This document shows positions 51,395 to 63,814 of a DNA stretch of 64,000 nt, in pieces (position 1 is the first letter of the stretch; each line of letters opens with the position of its first letter). The DNA comes from Sebastes aleutianus (lineage: Eukaryota; Chordata; Actinopteri; Perciformes; Sebastidae). The stretch spans positions 12,215,741-12,279,740 of the forward strand of contig CAKAKS010000001.1 in assembly GCA_916700875.1 (NCBI GenBank), written 5' to 3'. The notes under the pieces are model-generated. The model saw only the letters and a program-made list of their open reading frames with translations. It ran no database searches and was not told where the DNA came from. A program made the position numbers and the translations under genes.

Positions 51395-51720
51395 TTTTCA
51401 CCCTCTGTCTGAAATGCTCTGTTGTGATTGGTCAACCAAACCAAACTCTTCGGACTCTGCTCCAGCTCCCCTCTAACTAGCTTTGTTTGAGGGGCTTGCC
51501 CAACTAGCCGCTAGGCAGGTATTATGCAGATGTGTTACTTGGTGACATCACCACGTTACAGAAGAAAAGGCCGGACTTCAAGCAAGGTGTTTCAGGCAGT
51601 TCAGGAGCAGTGTTTCTGTGGGGAAGAATAACTCCCTTTGGCCTGGACTTTGGGCGTTATCCTTTTGTAGACCTTTTACATGCACAAAATAACTATATAA
51701 TACACTAAAGGAAAGGGAAA
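51395..51720 (+). repeat. right-hand part of a common fish MITE-like repeat
   Basis: Contains gcagatgtgttacttggtga, agaaaaggccggacttcaag, ctttggcctggactttgggc and actaaaggaaagggaaa, which match, as recalled, an element ending in ggacctattat-type TIRs. The outer end is lost. Confidence 0.55.
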
Positions 51721-53949
51721 TTGCACAATGAGTCCTCTTTATTGGAATTATTGCTCCTCATAGCATTAAAAATTGCATTTGAAAAACTCAACAGCAGCAT
51801 GTCTTTCCAGAATCAATGTTTTGGTTACGCTTTGGTCATAATCCACAGACTGCTCCATCAGCAATTTTCATATGGACTTTTTCTTTGTTTGGAAGTTCCA
51901 GGGAGGTCAGTGAATTATTCAAAGTAATCAGGACATTTTTACTGGAAAGAAAAGTTGCTATTGAATTTTTCAGATGTATTTTCCCATGCTTTGAGCACAA
52001 AAAAAAAAAACATTCTCCCCATTAATATTGGGGTCACCGCAGAAATTCCAGATATCTCAAAACCTCGGCTCATAAAAACAAAACTATCGGGTGGAAAAAT
52101 CTGTCTTTCTGTAATATGGATGAACTGAGCCTTTAAATTTAAATTGTATGAGTGAGAAAGGAGACTAGATTACATAACACGAGCTCAGACATCTAAATTA
52201 TCCCACCTGTCAGTCCGGCGTATATCATTTAAGCTCTGGGAATTTGGTGACAAGATTAATTTATCACTGCTGAGTATGCTGCTCCAGCCTCAACCTCTTG
52301 GACAAATACCTTCCATCACTTTAAGGTCTCATAATCGACAGCGCTCAGGAACCACTTGACGCGTGAATCATTCATACCTCCCCATAAATAATAAAACTCT
52401 GGCAGCCAGTTGGCAGCACCTGCAACTTGAAACAGTAGTTCGTGAAACACAATCTTTTAGCTTGTAAACTAATGTGTTTCACCTGCCTCGGCCGGGGCGT
52501 CTGGGTCCGCCGCAGACAGGTAGAGGGAACAAAACCTCTCGTCTCTCAGCCTCCCCTCCCTCCTGACCTTGCTTCCTCTTCCTCCCGATGAATTTTGCAC
52601 CAAAGCTCTTTGATATATTCCTGCCCCGTGGGAGCCTGGGTAATGCAAACTGGAAGCGTGAGGCGTAATTATTTCTCAAAACTGCACTTCTACCCTAATT
52701 AGTTCACTCCTCAGAAGTGGGCCTTGCATTATTTACACATCAAGGGGACACACAGGGCGGGAGATAAATATTCATTGTTTGTTGACTTTGCCCCGGTCCC
52801 TCGGCTCAGGCGCAAGTTGAGTCGAGAGCCGCTGCCATTGTGGGGTTGTTTATGCGACTTTTGCATCGCTGGTGCCCAGGACATAATCTGCCTTGTTCTT
52901 CTGTAATTATCTCCACTCATGCAGACACCGACTCGGAGTCGGTTTAATAAGTGGACAACATCCTGGCACAAGTAGATCAGATGAATTAGTGTTGTAATTG
53001 TGACCTGACGCAGATTTGCCCCGCTGCAGTCGGTGTCATCATAGCAGTAAACAGCAATATTTTATTCAGCCAGACTCTGACACCATTTCAGTCTCCCTCA
53101 AGCTTTTTGTTCTGGGTCATCTTTAATGAACTGAGCTTTTTTTTTTCCATAAAGGAGTCTGTGGCAGCTGTTACGACGAGTTTCCTGCTACTGTTGGTTT
53201 GCAAAGCAGATTTGTGGGACATGTGAAGTCTGCTTTTCCTGTCAATAGCCGGGGTATGAATAGGCTGCTGTATCTGACCCCCCACCTCGCTGGTCGTGCG
53301 GCCTTGAGGCCTATTGTCTGCTCTATAAATGCCCGCTGGGAAACTCTTGTCGCCTCAAAAAGCTGCACCCATTGTAGACTTTTTGACAACTGTTCTTTTC
53401 TCCCATTTCCTATTTCATCTCACTAGCGTCACGTAGCTTCATTGGTGTGTGTTTTCAGGAGGGGGGAGTTTGCGAAAGAGAGGTTGGGGGCATCTTGTGA
53501 TGCCTGGCACAAGAAATTACCATAATCACTGTCAACATTAATGGAGATCCTATCACTGGAGAATTTAAACACGGCTTTTCCATATTTATAGAGTCAATAA
53601 ACAGAGAATGCGCAGCAAAATGTCTGTTATGATTCAAAAGCGAGCCGTGTTTACTGGCTTTGAAATGCATATTTGGGTTAGTGGATGAGGTGGAGGGGGG
53701 GGGGGATCGCAGTTTAAGTTGTGGGATACGAATGGAAATGTAATATTGCCACACTAGACACAGAACATCTGAAACCATAAATGTCTCACTCTCACTGTCT
53801 CCAGGGTTTCCACTTTCCCTCATTTGCATAGCTGAGCTTCTCTGTCCTGCTATAGGTGGCTGGTTGTGGTAGGTTGGCTTGATTCCCATCGGAACTGTAG
53901 CATATATTTTGATGTACAAACCACTCTTATATTTCTTTTAAATCTAGTG
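51721..53949. other. intron segment; possible conserved non-coding sequence
   Basis: The 52640-53010 part is repeat-poor, with ttgtttgttgactttg and taattatctcc words and a perfect odd palindrome accgactcggagtcggt (52927-52943). A G11 run lies at 53695-53705. The 154-codon - strand frame at 53455-53919 has no domain. Confidence 0.4.
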
Positions 53950-54178
53950 CTCTTGTAGTAGGAAGGGGTTGAACTGGGGCATTGTCATGTTGAAACAGGA
54001 AAAGGCCTTCCCCAAACTGTTTCCATAAAGTTGGAACCACATTATTATGTAATAAATGGTATGATTTAGCATTACGATTCCCCTTAATCAAAATTAAACG
54101 GCCTATCCAAAACCATGAAAAGTATACAAAAAGAGGAAGTGGAAAGGGCTGTCTACATACTTTTGGCCTTGTAGTGTA
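53950..54178 (+). mobile_element. right-end remnant of a Tc1/mariner-type element
   Basis: The right border gtctacatacttttggcctt followed by gtagtgta, flanked by TA, is close to Tc1/mariner termini common in fish (tacactatatggccaaaagt in complement). Upstream text (ggaaaaggccttccccaaac, tttagcattacgattcccct) fits the interior of the same kind of element, as recalled. No transposase frame survives and no left end was found. Confidence 0.55.
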
Positions 54179-55359
54179 TTAACCGCGAACCAGGATGGTG
54201 ACGAAGGGTTCTCCAAGTGTGGTGAAAGAACCGTTGGAGATCCTTAAGTGGGTTCACGTGATCTTTCTTTTTGTAAAACGAGGAAAAGTTAAATGTCACT
54301 TTGATTTACTTGAAATCACATAATTTATATAAACAATTGATCTAATCATAGGTTTCAGTCTTACCACTGATGGGTCTGTATTAAAATGTAGGTTATCAGA
54401 ACAAGTCTCACTGTACGGGACAGAGTTTATCCATATGGGGGGTCTGCGGTCGACAGTAATGTGTGTGTTTATTTTGGTTTCTAAGACATGAAAGTGAAAA
54501 TCCCTGAGCTGCAGTTAGTTTGCTCTACTGTTACACTCACTGTAAGTCTCCATGGAAAAGAGCCTCAAGTCAATTTGTAAATTGTACAACTTCCATAAGC
54601 TCCAGTGACAGTTGGGTATATGAGTTCTACCCACAATGCAGTTCTCTAGATATGTTATATGGCAGTTGAACATGTGGGTATCTGGAGCGGTATACAGTAG
54701 CTACTACTATCAACAAGCAAATGTTCTTGTTTCTTTCTCCTCTAATGAGTTAGTGTCATACATTTATCTTTAATTAAATACATTCATTTATGACGCAGCT
54801 TTGTTGAATACTCGATTCTGATTGGTCAATTTGGAGCGTAAAAAATGATTATTCTATTACAGGCAACAGGAATAAGTGGGTAAATTGGATTTGGCTAATC
54901 ACTGCAGTTTTGGTTTTTACCTCTTTCTTCTAGATATTGAATTTTACATCTTGTTTTTTCCCAAAACCGTCACATTTCAATGACATAATATTTGTTATAC
55001 TGTAAAACCGATGTCAAAATATTGTGAATTGAGTGTTGATCAGATATGTAGGCCTAGTTGCAGTGTTTTGGTTTTAAAGGGCACTCATTCTACTATTAAA
55101 TCTAAATAAATGATCTTTGGGAAAAACAATAATTCATTCTCCTTAGTTTTTTGAGCTTTCAAGTCAATATATACCACACTTCATCATTTCAAACATTTTC
55201 CTCTCCAGCTTCCCTTCTTGTGCAGCTTCTTCATCATCTGAAATCCAAGAAGATGGACACGTTTTTTTTTCTTCTTTGCAGCGATCTTAACAGCTGTAGC
55301 AGGCCGAGTTTGGCAGCAGAGCTTTAACGGAAACTATGGTGTTTATTCTTCCTCTGCAG
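54179..55359. other. intron segment up to the fat4 acceptor
   Basis: AT-rich. No gene was seen before the acceptor at 55358-55359. Confidence 0.5.
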
Positions 55360-55491
55360 GTGGAGATCACACTGCAGGACGTCAATGACAACCCCCCTGT
55401 TTTCCCTAATGATATTCTTGATGTGACCATTGAGGAGAACGTCGGAGATGGCTTCAAGATAATGCAGCTAACAGCCACGGATGCAGACAAG
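55360..55491 (+). CDS. fat4: fat4, short internal cadherin exon
   Basis: This 132 bp exon codes for 44 residues, with both borders in phase 0. It follows a pyrimidine-rich acceptor (ttcctctgcag) and ends AAG before the donor GTAATG at 55492. Its first codons, VEITLQDVNDNPPVF, complete the repeat left unfinished at the end of the large exon and supply its calcium-binding DVNDN linker. The rest starts the next repeat (DVTIEENVGDG, MQLTATDADK). Joining it to the large exon gives RAEV-EITLQD, the order found in vertebrate FAT4. The reading frame extends outside the exon on both sides only into intron sequence. The exon is isolated, with 53 kb of intron before it and 7 kb after it. Confidence 0.95.
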
Positions 55492-55928
55492 GTAATGGCT
55501 CCCCCAGTTTCTATTCTGTCTGACAGTGTTTTTGCACTTTTCTGTGCCCGTTTTCCACTCCACTGCTTTCAGAATAGATATCTTGGGAGTGATTTGAATT
55601 GAAAATAAGCTCTAAATTTTTGTTCCTACAGTGTAGAAACCGCTATAGATTCAAATGGGATTTTGAGGCCAACGCAGCTGTCAATAATGATCTTTACGTT
55701 GGACCATTTTCATGCCAAAAAAAAAAAATGCAGATATTCATGGAAGAAAAGCAATTGAAACAACATTAAGTCTGTGGTAGAAATTATGGGAATTATGTGC
55801 AAATGAGCAATAGAGTGAACAATAGATACCATTTAGAAGTTTTCCATTGTGGGTAGAGACAGGAGGCACAGAAGCAGTTTCAGAGTTATTAGCTTGTCAA
55901 AAAATATGTTGTCAAACTTAAAGCATTA

Positions 55929-56408
55929 GGGGCCATACGCATGGCACGTGTTTTGCACCCAAGAGCTTGTTTTTTGGGCTGCGATGGCTGTGCCCCTAGA
56001 TAAAAATATTCACTGCACGTCATGTGACGAGGAACAACCAATCACAGCCGGCAGATATCTTTTCTTTCTTCTGTAAATATCAGTCTACAGTAAATATATG
56101 GAGGAGAAGTTAATCATGTTAGTGCAGGACTACCCAGAGCTTTACCACGGGCTATTTTACTGGCTTCACCCTTTGTGTCCAAGAATGTCACAACATCCAG
56201 TTGAAAGGTCAGTCAAATTGACACATAGAAATCAAGTGTAAAGCTACTGTGAAGGATTTACGGTGCTGGAAATGCATTTATTTTGTTTTGACTGAGTTTA
56301 GTTTAGTCAGTGTCGCTTCCTGCTAAATTACCGCAACTTCATCATCATCGTCATCGCAACACGCAGGTTTTCCACGCGTTTTTTTAGACACGGTATGTGT
56401 ACGGCCCC
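55929..56408 (+). mobile_element. PIF/Harbinger-like non-autonomous element with MADF-like fragment
   Basis: The 480 bp element starts ggggccatacgcatggcacg and ends, in complement, ggggccgtacacataccgtg. It is flanked on both sides by TTA (55926-55928 and 56409-56411), as expected for the 3-bp target duplications of PIF/Harbinger elements. Inside, a 47-codon frame at 56098-56241 begins MEEKLIMLVQDYPELYH, which resembles the first helix of MADF (Myb/SANT-like) domains carried by Harbinger-type elements. It then stops, so no full domain or nuclease is present. Confidence 0.7.
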
Positions 56409-56439
56409 TTAGAGTAGAGGTGAAATAAGAGTTAAATGA

Positions 56440-56628
56440 ATTGATTAGTCGATGGTGAGAAATTAATCAACAACTGTTGTGATAATCCATTATTCGTGGT
56501 ATCAGAAATACCTTTTGTTTTTTTGCTATCGATCAGACAAAACATGCCAATTGAAGATGTCGCCTTCAGGTCTGGGAAATTTTCAGACATCCTACAGACC
56601 AAAATGTTAATCAATTAATCAGAAAAAA
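56440..56628 (+). repeat. fish dispersed repeat (attgattagtcgat type)
   Basis: Begins ttgattagtcgatggtgaga with aattaatcaacaactgttgt and ends aaaatgttaatcaattaatc. The interior gacaaaacatgccaattgaa and gtctgggaaatt fit a very common teleost repeat, as recalled. The ends are imperfectly inverted. Confidence 0.6.
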
Positions 56629-59600
56629 CAACAACATTACGTTACAAAGCAAATTGTCTGCTTTAAAGTACAGTGCGATTAGTTTAACCCATGAACTTCG
56701 TCAACACACAGTGACACACAGTGTCCGAGACAGATTCTGCTGCCTTCAGCCTCACACAGTAACACAAACACAAAGACCACCACTTTGAATCATTCTGTCC
56801 TCCTATATTTTTTTTCCTCTAGACACACACACACATACAGAGCGCATTGTCCTTTTCTGTCTCATGTTGACGTTATCTGAGACGCGTTGAGGCCACCGGT
56901 GTCACACAGCCTGCAGGAGAACGGCCAGCGATTGATTTTTCGGCCTGCCGCTCTGATAGTCCCTCCGCGGCCCCCATAGTTCACATTACATCACCGGTAT
57001 CACTCTCAATTAGTTATAGGCTCCATCTTTAGCTGCTTTAGGCAGGATATGGACATTAAATCCTGCAGTGAGCGAAACACAGGCATCTCCAAGGTCTGCG
57101 GTCCCTCACCCAAGCCAAAGGACACAGTTGAAGTGAATGGAAAGAGTCGGGTCATGGAGGGGAGAGAGATTAGAAAGAGAGAATATGGACTCAAATTTAA
57201 CGTTAACTCATGAGGCCACACGTTTTTTATTGCACAGCTGTTGCCTCACCCCCTTTCGCTTCGCTCCGAATGTGAGAAAAGTCGTACAAAGTCTCACTTC
57301 TGGCCATTTCTCTTTTGTCGGAATACTATATTGACTGTAAATCTCAGACCTGGAGGCAGGTCAGTCTTTTCAGTCGGGGGATTTTAAGGACATTATTTGA
57401 TTATTTTCTTTTTTTAGCGCCAAAGTATTCACAGCTTTGATCCTGAAAGCATATGGTATTGAAATCACACTTGTTCACTTTTTCCTTATATCTGAGCGTC
57501 AGCCATGAGCTGTGGTCCGTAAGACGAACCTTGAAGTCATTTGTAGAATATTAAGCATTTTTACATGCACACGTATGCATATAAGTCTTCCCAAGAGATC
57601 ACTTTAAGGAACTTTCAGCCACATTTTTACTTCCAGGCAGGGATTCAAATGCAAAGAAAACATAGAGACACTTAAAGCGAATGTGGAGGAGCCTTTTTAG
57701 GAATTACAGATTCTAGAGATGTTTACTCCAAACTTCAGCACTGCCATGAATAGGTTGCTAAATAGAAGCCTGTGCTTCATTCCAGCTCACACTCGGCGCC
57801 AGATACGAGGCCAGCCAAGTCTTTGCCCACATCCTTACGCAGGAAACTTAAGTTGCGCTGACACTAAGCGTACGGAACGCATTGGAGCCCTCGTTGAGAA
57901 AGCCACATGTGTGAGCCAGAGCAGAGTAGCCAAGAGTGCAAGCTGTTGGCCAGCTGACGGGCTGAATTCAGACATCATAATGATCCCTTCCAATTTAACA
58001 GTGCTACATGTGGGATTCATGTGTGAGGGTATTAAAAATGCTGTTTCTACGCATCCGGTTTTCGCTATAGGCCCCATTTCCACCCCAGAAAGAAGGACGA
58101 GGTTGCAGCAGAGTTGAAAGAAAATCGATATAAAACTTTGCTCTTTTGTCTAACGCAGGCTGGGCCTCTCTGAAAATGTTTCTCACCTCATTTGAAAGAA
58201 AAATTGTGCCTTGAAAGACTGAATGTTTTATTAGAAGTCTAACCTTATGTGGAAAATATGTCACAGGTAAAAAAAAAAAAAGTTTCTTAATGAAGAAAAG
58301 TGCAACAATGGCTGTTTTAGGAGAGGTCTCTGAGAGTAAGCGTAGCCTCAAAATGAACGGTAATGTGTTCCAGAGGCCTGCACGCCTACTGCAAGTGTAT
58401 TTCTAGACACTTTTTGCAGTTGTGAATGAACAGATTAACAAAGCAGCAGTGCAGCCGGTTGGTCCATCTCTACCTTTTAAAACACTTGTTTGAGCTCTCC
58501 GTAACAACACATTGCTTGTTTCTCAGCAGTCTGTATTATGATTGGCTTGCGTGTTGCATGCAGGAAGCTCACTATCCCCGCCGGCGCTGTCTGCTTCGCA
58601 CCTCTCACTTTCTCATAGGAGCTGCGTGCTCCCAAAAACCACTCATCTGCTAAATGAGTTTCCTTCTGCTGCAGTCTGGTATACGCTGTTCTCCCTGGGA
58701 CGCTGCTGTTTAATTGGTCCCCCCCCCCCAAAACAACCAAAGCTGTAAAGTAGTCAAACTCTTGAGTGAAGGTCAAGAGGGCAACCGGTATGTAAGTGAG
58801 TGTTTGTGTGTGTAATTACTTATGTTAGTTTAGTAAAGAGAGAGAGAGGAATTAGAGCGTTAGATATTTGTATGCGTATGAAATGCATGCCTGTGTTCAT
58901 AATTTGTATAGGTATGTGTGTGTGTGTGTTGGACTGTGGCCTAGATGGACCCCCTGCTCGGCCTCTCCCACCTCCCTTGCTCTGCCTTTGAACCCTATCA
59001 GAAAATTAATTGGCAAACCGCGGGTGTTGGGTTCCGGACTGCAGCCCAGGTGGCTGATGGGATTGCCAGATCTGGAGCCACTGATTGATGACAGCAGGGT
59101 CCTTAGATGAGCGGAGGCTCGCTCTGCGTCCTCCTCGTCTCCGTCGTTTTTTTTACTGGTCCTGGATCTCTGACCAGGTCTCTGGTAATGCAATGAGAGA
59201 CCGGGTCAAGAAGACGGAGGTTTTATCCGTCATAAAAACAGGCCACGGGGAAGAGATAAGAGCGAGTCATGAACTTGGCCTTGCGATATTGACTCCGTCT
59301 AAAAGCTTTTGGCGAGCGACCGCCGTGTCTAGACTTGTTGGTGCTTTAACGTTTATGCACAACGTCTGTTAAAGATAGAAGGGGAAAGAAAATATTTAAT
59401 TTGTCGTTGTGACGTCTGCTCCATCATCAAAATGAGTAAAGTAATGAAATATCTGCTCCATGAAAACTTTATTTCTTACATTGTCAAACTTTCACTCTTT
59501 GCTAATTCTATCAAAAGTTATATAAACCTGCAAAGCCTCTATCCATAAATTAGACATTTTGCCGTTTCAGACATTTTTAAAAAGAGCACCTTGGCTTAAA

Positions 59601-61461
59601 ACAATCTATAGGTTCAATATATAACAGCTGTAACATTAAACATATGGTGCCTCAAGAAACAGAGAGATGTCAGTCCATTTTCATTGGAAAATCTTTTACA
59701 CGCACTTAGTGCCAGAGGGACAAAGATGCTAACAAGAGCAAATTTTGGGACGAATTTGGGACGAGAGTTGTAAAAACATTACCTATTATATCGCTAACGA
59801 GTCAGCAGCCGACGTTTACAGTGAGTGAGTTGACGATAACGTTACGTTTACTATGAGGAGTCAAAACTCTGCCACGGCTCAAATCATGTTACTAATGTTA
59901 AACACTTATTCACTTACTGAGTCCTCTCTCCATGACAGGAGCATCTTGTCCATCAGCTCCTCCAACTTCAGGACGCGCAGCTAGCAGTGCCGGTTCTAGC
60001 TTTTTGGGGGCCCATATACAAAATCGTGCTTTTTGACCAAATGCTACTTTTTACACATAAAAAAGATATTTTAATTTAACTTTGCTGCAATGTTCAAAAA
60101 TCAAAATCAAAACAAACATGCAAATTATACATAACAAACCAATACAATTATTTTTTAATATACTTTTTTTTTTGATAAAGTTTACATTGATGGACAAAAA
60201 TAAACAAATCAAAGTTTGATGTTCAATCTATATTAAAGGTCACTTTGAATGATTAATGAAAAGGTTTTTTAAAATCGGGACGGTTCATTTCGGGGCGGCT
60301 TTGGTTGTATTTCGGGACGGTTCCGGGAGGATGGTGAAAAAAGTTAGTTGAGGGCCCCCGTGGTAAGCAGCGACAAGCAGCGCAACAACAGGGAGTTGAG
60401 AACTTTATGCTAATGTCCTAAAATTAGCACTTGTGTTCCCACGGAAAACTGCTCAGTTGTTCAGGAGGGGGTTGAATATGTAACTTGCGTGCTCAGCAAA
60501 TACATGGCTGAAAGCTACGATTTAAATGAGAGGTGAGAAACAGCGTGCTAATGTCGCCCTTCAACATTACTGCATGCATACAGTTTAGGTAAAATGCAGT
60601 TTGTTATGTGAGCACCAAGGCAGTAAATGTGTCGACATGCAGATACAGCAACAGCTTAATGCAACGCCTCTCTATGTAAGCCTCTCCATTGTCCCGGCAG
60701 GATCAAAAAGCAGCACACAAACATGAGGCACGGCTGAAAGAGTCTCTTTTAGCTTAGCTCTTAACCAGCTGTAACCAGAGCTTCATCTCACTGAATAGCA
60801 GTAGCTTTTTGATGTTGCTCTTTCTTTTTGGCAGAAGACACAGAGTCAGACAGTTGTCTGATCTCTTATTGTCCCCGGCACAAATATAAACGTCGAGCTC
60901 TGTCGTCAGGCCCATTCGGTCGTCCTCTCCTATTCCAAAGCCTCTTGCTATAGCTATCACATGTGTCACTGCGCTTGTACTTGCCCAAGGTAACAGGGGA
61001 TCTATTAGTTGCATTTATAGAGGAACACTATAGCCCCCAAAAAGTTCAAAGACTGAGGGAGAGTCTCACTAGAGCATCTGCTGCTTTTTCTCTCTGTCTA
61101 GCGGGACGAATGATACACATTTTATTATAGATTTTGTGATTTAAGATAAAAGTTCGGTTGTGTTTTTGACAGATTTCAGAGATTAAAGGACGTGTTTAGA
61201 GTTGCTGCACCGCTAAAATCTCCATTATATCAATAATTTATTGTCTCCTTGACTGCTAAAAGTCCTATTTTCTCAAAACAAGCAAGTAAATCTATTAGTT
61301 TAGTGACAAAATGTCATACCGATCACATTTTTTAGATCATTTTTAGACTCTAATTTGACACAACTTTTTGATGATGAACAATTGAATGATGGACATTAAC
61401 AACCAGAAATTGTTTCAGGTATTATCTATATTTTGATTCAATTGAGTCTTTAGATTGAGCC

Positions 61462-61737
61462 TTAGAGTAACCTATAATCACATTATAATGCATTATAAAA
61501 GGATTATAATGTATTACAACAATGGGAATTATAATACACTATAATCCTCAGTCAGTAAATCATTATAAAATGCTCTATAATGTGTTTTGGTTATTGTCAT
61601 AAAGCATTATGGATATTTATGAGTGCTTATAACTATAATTATACAATGCTATAAGAAGATTACAAGTATATACATTATACATACATTATATTATACATTA
61701 TATACATCATAGACATGGGCTTCAAGTGTTACCTTAA
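61462..61737. repeat. ATTATAA-rich palindromic repeat
   Basis: Many overlapping cattataatg-type self-complementary words occur from cctataatcacattataatg to the end cttcaagtgttacctta. I recall similar repeats in fish. No coding capacity. Confidence 0.55.
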
Positions 61738-62472
61738 TAATCTTACTGCACTGACAGATTTCTTTAAAAAAAAAAATCTAAGTCTGTTTTCTCTCTTTTT
61801 CCTTTTAGTTTTTATTTTAGAGTTTGTGTTTCACTAGTGAAATCTTCACTTGTTTGTGCAGGCTGTTTTCTTTTTAATCAAATACATTAATGAAGTTAGT
61901 AGTTTGTCTCTTGTTTGTGCAGGTCAGCTGGGTATAATCCCTTTACTGTACATCCGTTTTCTCCTTCTCCTTCTTCTGTTGGTGTCTCCGTCTTGATTTG
62001 TGAACTATTGCATGGTCTTTTTGAAACCACAAGCCTTTCCTTCATGGAGTGTCTCTGTGAAGAAGGGTTTCATTCATGCTGGACAAGTAGGTAGATTGAT
62101 CTGGAGACGTGACACGTTAACATGTGTGGTAAACAGATTTCCTACCAGATAAGAGTTGCTTTGACAATTACGATGTTCTTCCTCTCTGTGGCCTGATTTC
62201 AGTAACGTCCATCGAACTTACTGGCCCCTTTAGCGCTCTGAATCCTGAGAGGGAAAGAAAACGTACAGTAGCCAGGAAATATTGACTTAAAGTTTGGTTT
62301 GAAGCCTGCGATGAGCTCAGTCTATTTGAAACGATGAACATATAAACACACATGTCGATTCCACAATTCTGCTTAATGTTAAGTTTGCGGATTTGTGCCA
62401 TAAACATGCAGATTCAATAATGTAAATCCTTATAATATAATAATAATAACACATGTTCTGTCTTCACCTCAG

Positions 62473-62734
62473 GGTCCCAATGCTCTTGTGACGTACACCA
62501 TCATCAGCGGGGCAGATGACAGCTTCCGGATCGACCCGGAGTCCGGAGATCTGATCGCCACCAAGAAGCTGGATCGGGAGCGGCGTTCAAAATATTCCCT
62601 TCTTGTGCGCGCAGACGACGGGAAACAGTCGTCCGACATGAGGCTGAACATCACCGTCAAGGACGTCAACGACCACACGCCCAAGTTCTCCCGGGTCACG
62701 TATTCGTTTGATATCCCCGAGGACATGGCGCCAG
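62473..62734 (+). CDS. fat4: fat4, internal cadherin exon
   Basis: This 262 bp exon has an acceptor at ttcacctcag, starts in phase 0 and ends with one base of a split glycine codon (CCA G) before the donor GTGAGG at 62735. It codes for GPNALVTYTIISGADDSF, the RIDPESGDLIAT block, KLDRERRSKYSLLVRADDG and the linker DVNDHTP, then begins the next repeat (KFSRVTYSFDIPEDMAPG). These segments are nearly identical to human FAT4 as recalled, which makes this one of the strongest pieces of evidence for the gene identity. The linker has His where Asn is usual (DVNDH), as I also recall for human FAT4. Third positions are GC-rich compared with the AT-rich introns on either side. Confidence 0.96.
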
Positions 62735-63463
62735 GTGAGGTCTTAGTGGAGCATCTGATTGCAAACTGAAATGCATTGAATGTAGACAAGGTAGACTCAC
62801 ACAGGCGATGTTTTGTCTTCTGCAAAAGCCCTCAGAGTGAACTTACAGAGTTCTGTTAAGGTCATCAAGAACTCAAATTATTAGGAGCAGCTTCTTTGTA
62901 GTAGTATTTTTTTATAAGAATACTCTAGTTTATAAGAACATTTTTATATGAGCGCTGTAGCTCAACCAAATCCTCTGTATCTTCCTTAAGGGGAAAATTA
63001 AGAGTTTAATAGGTCAAAGGGACAGTAACTGATATTTGATTTATATGGAAATCTATCAGCGACCAGCAGGATTTACAATAACACTGACAACTGTCTGGCA
63101 CCGCTCCTTTATCCCTCTCACCGCTTCAATCACTAGAAAGAGAAAAATAAAATGAAAGAAGAATGTCAAGTGAAGATATAATTAAGATATGATTAAGTAA
63201 ATGCTAATAAAAACACTAAATGAGCTGTTATAGCATTATCTTCATCCCTCGTCATCGGTTAAATAACAATGATTGGTTTTAGATCCAAAGCAGTTCAAGC
63301 CAAGTGAGTTAAAAAAGTGAAGCTGGCAGAGTGATCTTGGAGTCACTGGTATTAATAAACAGCCTGAGTAACCCCCTGTAGATATATTAAAGTCATTCTG
63401 TTCTATAGGGCAGTAAAGTCTAACTTCTCGCCTCTGTGTTACAACCCCGTCTGACTCTCGCAG
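62735..63463 (+). other. fat4: fat4 intron (729 bp)
   Basis: This is a phase 1 intron with donor CAG/GTGAGG and acceptor tctgactctcgcag, splitting a glycine codon. It is AT-rich and I see no gene or clear repeat in it. Confidence 0.93.
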
Positions 63464-63814
63464 GCTCCATCGTGGCGGCGATCCTGGCCAGCGACTCTGA
63501 CTCAGGGGTGAACGGAGAGGTCACCTACTCGCTGGAGGAGGACGACGAAGACGAGACGTTCCTCCTGAACCCGGTGACGGGAGTTTTCAACGTGACGCGC
63601 CCGCTGGACTTCGAGACTCAGCAGTACTATATTCTGACGGCGAAGGCCCGGGACGGCGGGGGCCAGGCCAGCACGGTCAGAGTGTATTTCAACGTCCTCG
63701 ATGTGAACGACAACTCGCCCGTCTTTAACACCAGCGTGTACAGCACGTCCGTCTCAGAGAGTCTGCCGCCTGGATCCAGTATCGTCACTGTTGGGGCCAG
63801 TGATGCTGATGATG
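63464..63814 (+). CDS. fat4: fat4, internal cadherin exon
   Basis: This 351 bp exon starts with the last two bases of the split glycine codon (acceptor ctctcgcag) and ends one base into the next codon, before the donor GTATGT at 63815. It completes one repeat: SIVAAILASDSDSGVNGEV, then LEEDDEDETFLLNPVTGVF, the PLDFETQQYYILTAKARDGGG strand region, and the linker LDVNDNSPVF. It then starts the next repeat (NTSVYSTSVSESLPPGSS) and stops within DADDG. It carries a notable acidic run (EEDDEDE). Human FAT4 continues from DADDG in the next exon, which is not in the window. The exon is GC-rich and has no internal stop or frameshift, so the gene looks intact here. Confidence 0.95.

Larger units (their letters stand above)
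2096..55359 (+). other. fat4: fat4 intron after the giant exon (53,264 bp)
   Basis: This is a phase 0 intron with donor GAG/GTTAGT and acceptor cctctgcag/GTG. It fills over four fifths of the window. Both strands were read for nested genes. The longest open frames away from the exons are about 120-156 codons, lack recognisable domains, and several lie in microsatellites or pyrimidine tracts, so none is called. Contents recognised as repeats or structures are listed separately. The remainder looks like ordinary AT-leaning intron sequence and may contain regulatory elements that only cross-species alignment would show. Confidence 0.93.
55492..62472 (+). other. fat4: fat4 intron (6,981 bp)
   Basis: This is a phase 0 intron with donor AAG/GTAATG and acceptor ttcacctcag. 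It holds a PIF/Harbinger-like element (55929-56408), a common fish dispersed repeat (56440-56628) and an ATTATAA-rich repeat (61462-61737). Outside these I see no gene. A short GT repeat lies near 58911-58930. The stretch around 59990-60370 (containing ccggttctagc and a cggttccggga-type motif) looks like decayed interspersed repeat, but I cannot name it. Confidence 0.93.

Noticed and set aside
53455..53919. 154-codon - strand frame as a nested gene
   Set aside because: Low-information composition, no domain, and it passes opposite a G11 homopolymer. It is likely chance.
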